DNA from: an uncultured Bacteroidales bacterium
GTDB taxonomy: Bacteria; Bacteroidota; Bacteroidia; Bacteroidales; UBA932
Assembly (NCBI GenBank): GCA_905235445.1
Contig: CAJOLJ010000002.1
Span: 62,001-126,000 of the forward strand
Reading direction: 5' to 3'
DNA length: 64,000 bases
Shown here: positions 63,020 through 64,000 of the stretch, piece after piece
Layout: every line of letters starts with the position of its first letter
How positions within the stretch are numbered: position 1 is the first letter of the stretch
Made by a program: the position numbers and the translations under genes
The notes under the pieces: generated by a model
Database searches by the model: none
What the model saw: the letters and a program-made list of their open reading frames with translations, nothing else
Told to the model about the DNA's origin: nothing

Positions 63020-63448
63020 ATGTACAAATACAGGCAATATGGCTCCCGTTATGTCCTTTCCATTGATAATCACGAGGAACTTGTCGCCGCAGTGGCGTCA
63101 TTCTGCCGTGAGCGGGGAATAACTGTCGGAACCGTGAGCGGGATAGGTGCCGTCAACTCCGCGACACTCCGGTTCCTGAACCCCGCCACCAAGAAATACG
63201 TAGACGGAGTATTCGAGGAGCAGATGGAAATCGCCTCCCTGGTGGGGAACATCTCCATGAAAGGGGATGAAGTCTACCTACACCTGCATGCCACCTTCGG
63301 AAGAAGGGACTACACCTGCGTGGGAGGGCACCTTCTTTGCGCAAGGATAAACGGCGCATGCGAGCTTGTCGTGGAAAAGTTCGAAGGAGTGGCTCCCGGA
63401 AGGGTCTTCGACCCTGAGACAGGGCTGAACATCTACTCCTTCGATTAA
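63020..63448 (+). CDS. PCC/DUF296-domain protein
   Basis: A 142-residue soluble protein covering one complete PCC (plants and prokaryotes conserved, DUF296) domain: GITVGTVSGIGAVNSATLRF near 33-52, EIASLVGNISMKGDEVYLHLHATFG near 72-95, and a VGGHLL turn. The histidines in LHLHA and GGHL are typical and may bind a metal. Bacterial members form trimers and are thought to bind DNA or small ligands, but their role is unknown. It lies 52 bases upstream of the dicarboxylate transporter gene on the same strand and could regulate or be co-expressed with it. Confidence 0.9.
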   Translation: MYKYRQYGSRYVLSIDNHEELVAAVASFCRERGITVGTVSGIGAVNSATLRFLNPATKKYVDGVFEEQMEIASLVGNISMKGDEVYLHLHATFGRRDYTCVGGHLLCARINGACELVVEKFEGVAPGRVFDPETGLNIYSFD

Positions 63449-63500
63449 TCCGCCACCCCCACCAATAACACGATCGACGCAACACACAGATTCATTTCCC

Positions 63501-64000
63501 ATGTTCTCAATGATCATTCAGCTGCTCATTGTCCTTGCAGCACTGTACGTAGGCTCACGCTACGGGTCCCTGGCCCTCGGTGCCATATCTGGCATAGGCC
63601 TGGCCATTCTCATCTTCGGCTTCGGACTGAAGAGCGGAACTCCTCCCACCGATGTCATCTACATCATAATCGCAGCCGTGACCTGTGCCGGTGTACTCCA
63701 GGCATCTGGCGGAATGGACTGGATGATACAGGTTGCGGAGAAGATTCTTCGCAAACATCCCGAGCACATCACCTTCCTCGCTCCCCTCACCACTTTCTTC
63801 CTCACCGTTCTCGTGGGAACGGGACACGTGGTGTACACCCTCATGCCAATTATCTGTGACATATCCCTCAAGAAGGGAATACGTCCGGAAAGGCCCTGCG
63901 CCGTTGCATCCGTGGCCTCCCAGGTGGGCATCACCTGTTCACCAATCGCCGCGGCCGTGGTGGCATTCATGACGATTTCCAACGCCAACGGGTTCCACAT
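63501..64000 (+). CDS. Anaerobic C4-dicarboxylate transporter (DcuA/DcuB family), partial (3' end outside the window)
   Basis: 166 codons are visible. The product is an inner-membrane carrier exchanging fumarate, malate, aspartate or succinate during anaerobic growth. It starts MFSMIIQLLIVLAALYVG and shows at least four membrane helices. Family signatures are LAPLTTFFLTVLVGTGHVVYTLMP split over two helices, GIRPERP, and SQVGITCSPIAAA. About 270 residues should follow outside the window. Together with the acyl-CoA dehydrogenase/ETF operon this fits an anaerobe that makes succinate. Which of DcuA or DcuB it is cannot be decided from this part. Confidence 0.92.
   Translation, partial: MFSMIIQLLIVLAALYVGSRYGSLALGAISGIGLAILIFGFGLKSGTPPTDVIYIIIAAVTCAGVLQASGGMDWMIQVAEKILRKHPEHITFLAPLTTFFLTVLVGTGHVVYTLMPIICDISLKKGIRPERPCAVASVASQVGITCSPIAAAVVAFMTISNANGFH

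Overview
The window reads as chromosomal DNA from a member of the Bacteroidota, most likely a Bacteroidales with fairly high GC. Supporting signs are repeated promoters of the TTG-N19/21-TAnnTTTG type, lipoproteins with short N-terminal lipoboxes, an arginine cluster of the Bacteroides kind (argR, a GNAT acyltransferase, argG, argC), GH28/GH31/GH51 glycosidases, a fimbrillin-like N-domain lipoprotein and an EtfB-EtfA-acyl-CoA dehydrogenase operon. Genus cannot be resolved by eye. No rRNA, tRNA, CRISPR array or insertion sequence was recognised.

Layout. 1-3584 (minus): arginine biosynthesis, with argR on its own promoter and GNAT-argG-argC behind paired palindromes that may be ArgR boxes. 3653-10213 (minus): a secreted GH28, a GH31 alpha-xylosidase-type lipoprotein with a PA14 insert, and a degenerate ADP-ribosylglycohydrolase-like protein with an acidic tail. 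10395-13881 (plus): a 1081-residue modular surface lipoprotein with its own promoter and terminator. 13978-14430 (plus): a small unknown gene.

14516-42619 (minus) is the most interesting region. Seventeen co-directional genes run between a promoter at 42587-42619 and a terminator at 14516-14551, with a second promoter at 16794-16824 before the last two. They encode, in transcription order: a coiled-coil lipoprotein; an SrfB-like actin/Hsp70-fold ATPase; an SrfC-like P-loop GTPase; a membrane-anchored subtilase; a four-helix membrane protein; a second P-loop GTPase; a membrane protein carrying a repeat module; a single-pass periplasmic protein; an exported coiled-coil protein; a tail-anchored beta-domain protein; a DUF1294 protein; a soluble paralogue of the tail-anchored protein; a membrane-anchored vWA protein; a membrane-anchored MORN-repeat GH25 muramidase; a tail-anchored protein with three copies of the repeat module; a protein kinase-AAA+ fusion; and a YbjN-like protein. 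Predicted topology places nucleotide-driven parts and scaffold repeats in the cytoplasm, and a protease, a muramidase, a vWA domain and coiled coils outside the inner membrane. I infer an envelope-spanning, phosphorylation- or NTP-controlled machine built around SrfB/SrfC; I know of no characterised system with this composition.

42894-50370 (plus): etfB-etfA-acyl-CoA dehydrogenase, a GH51 arabinofuranosidase and a DEDDh exonuclease-BRCT fusion, each unit with a visible promoter element and two with terminators. 50388-57116: a Sel1-like repeat protein divergent from a 1374-residue SNF2 ATPase, a 51-bp tandem-repeat exported protein and a GNAT enzyme. 57297-59790: a visibly AT-rich island holding a truncated DUF4249-like lipoprotein and a C13-type cysteine peptidase gene with an in-frame stop after its signal peptide. 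59792-64000: a nucleotide pyrophosphatase/phosphodiesterase, two exported or membrane unknowns, a PCC/DUF296 protein and the start of a DcuA/DcuB-type C4-dicarboxylate transporter cut by the window end.
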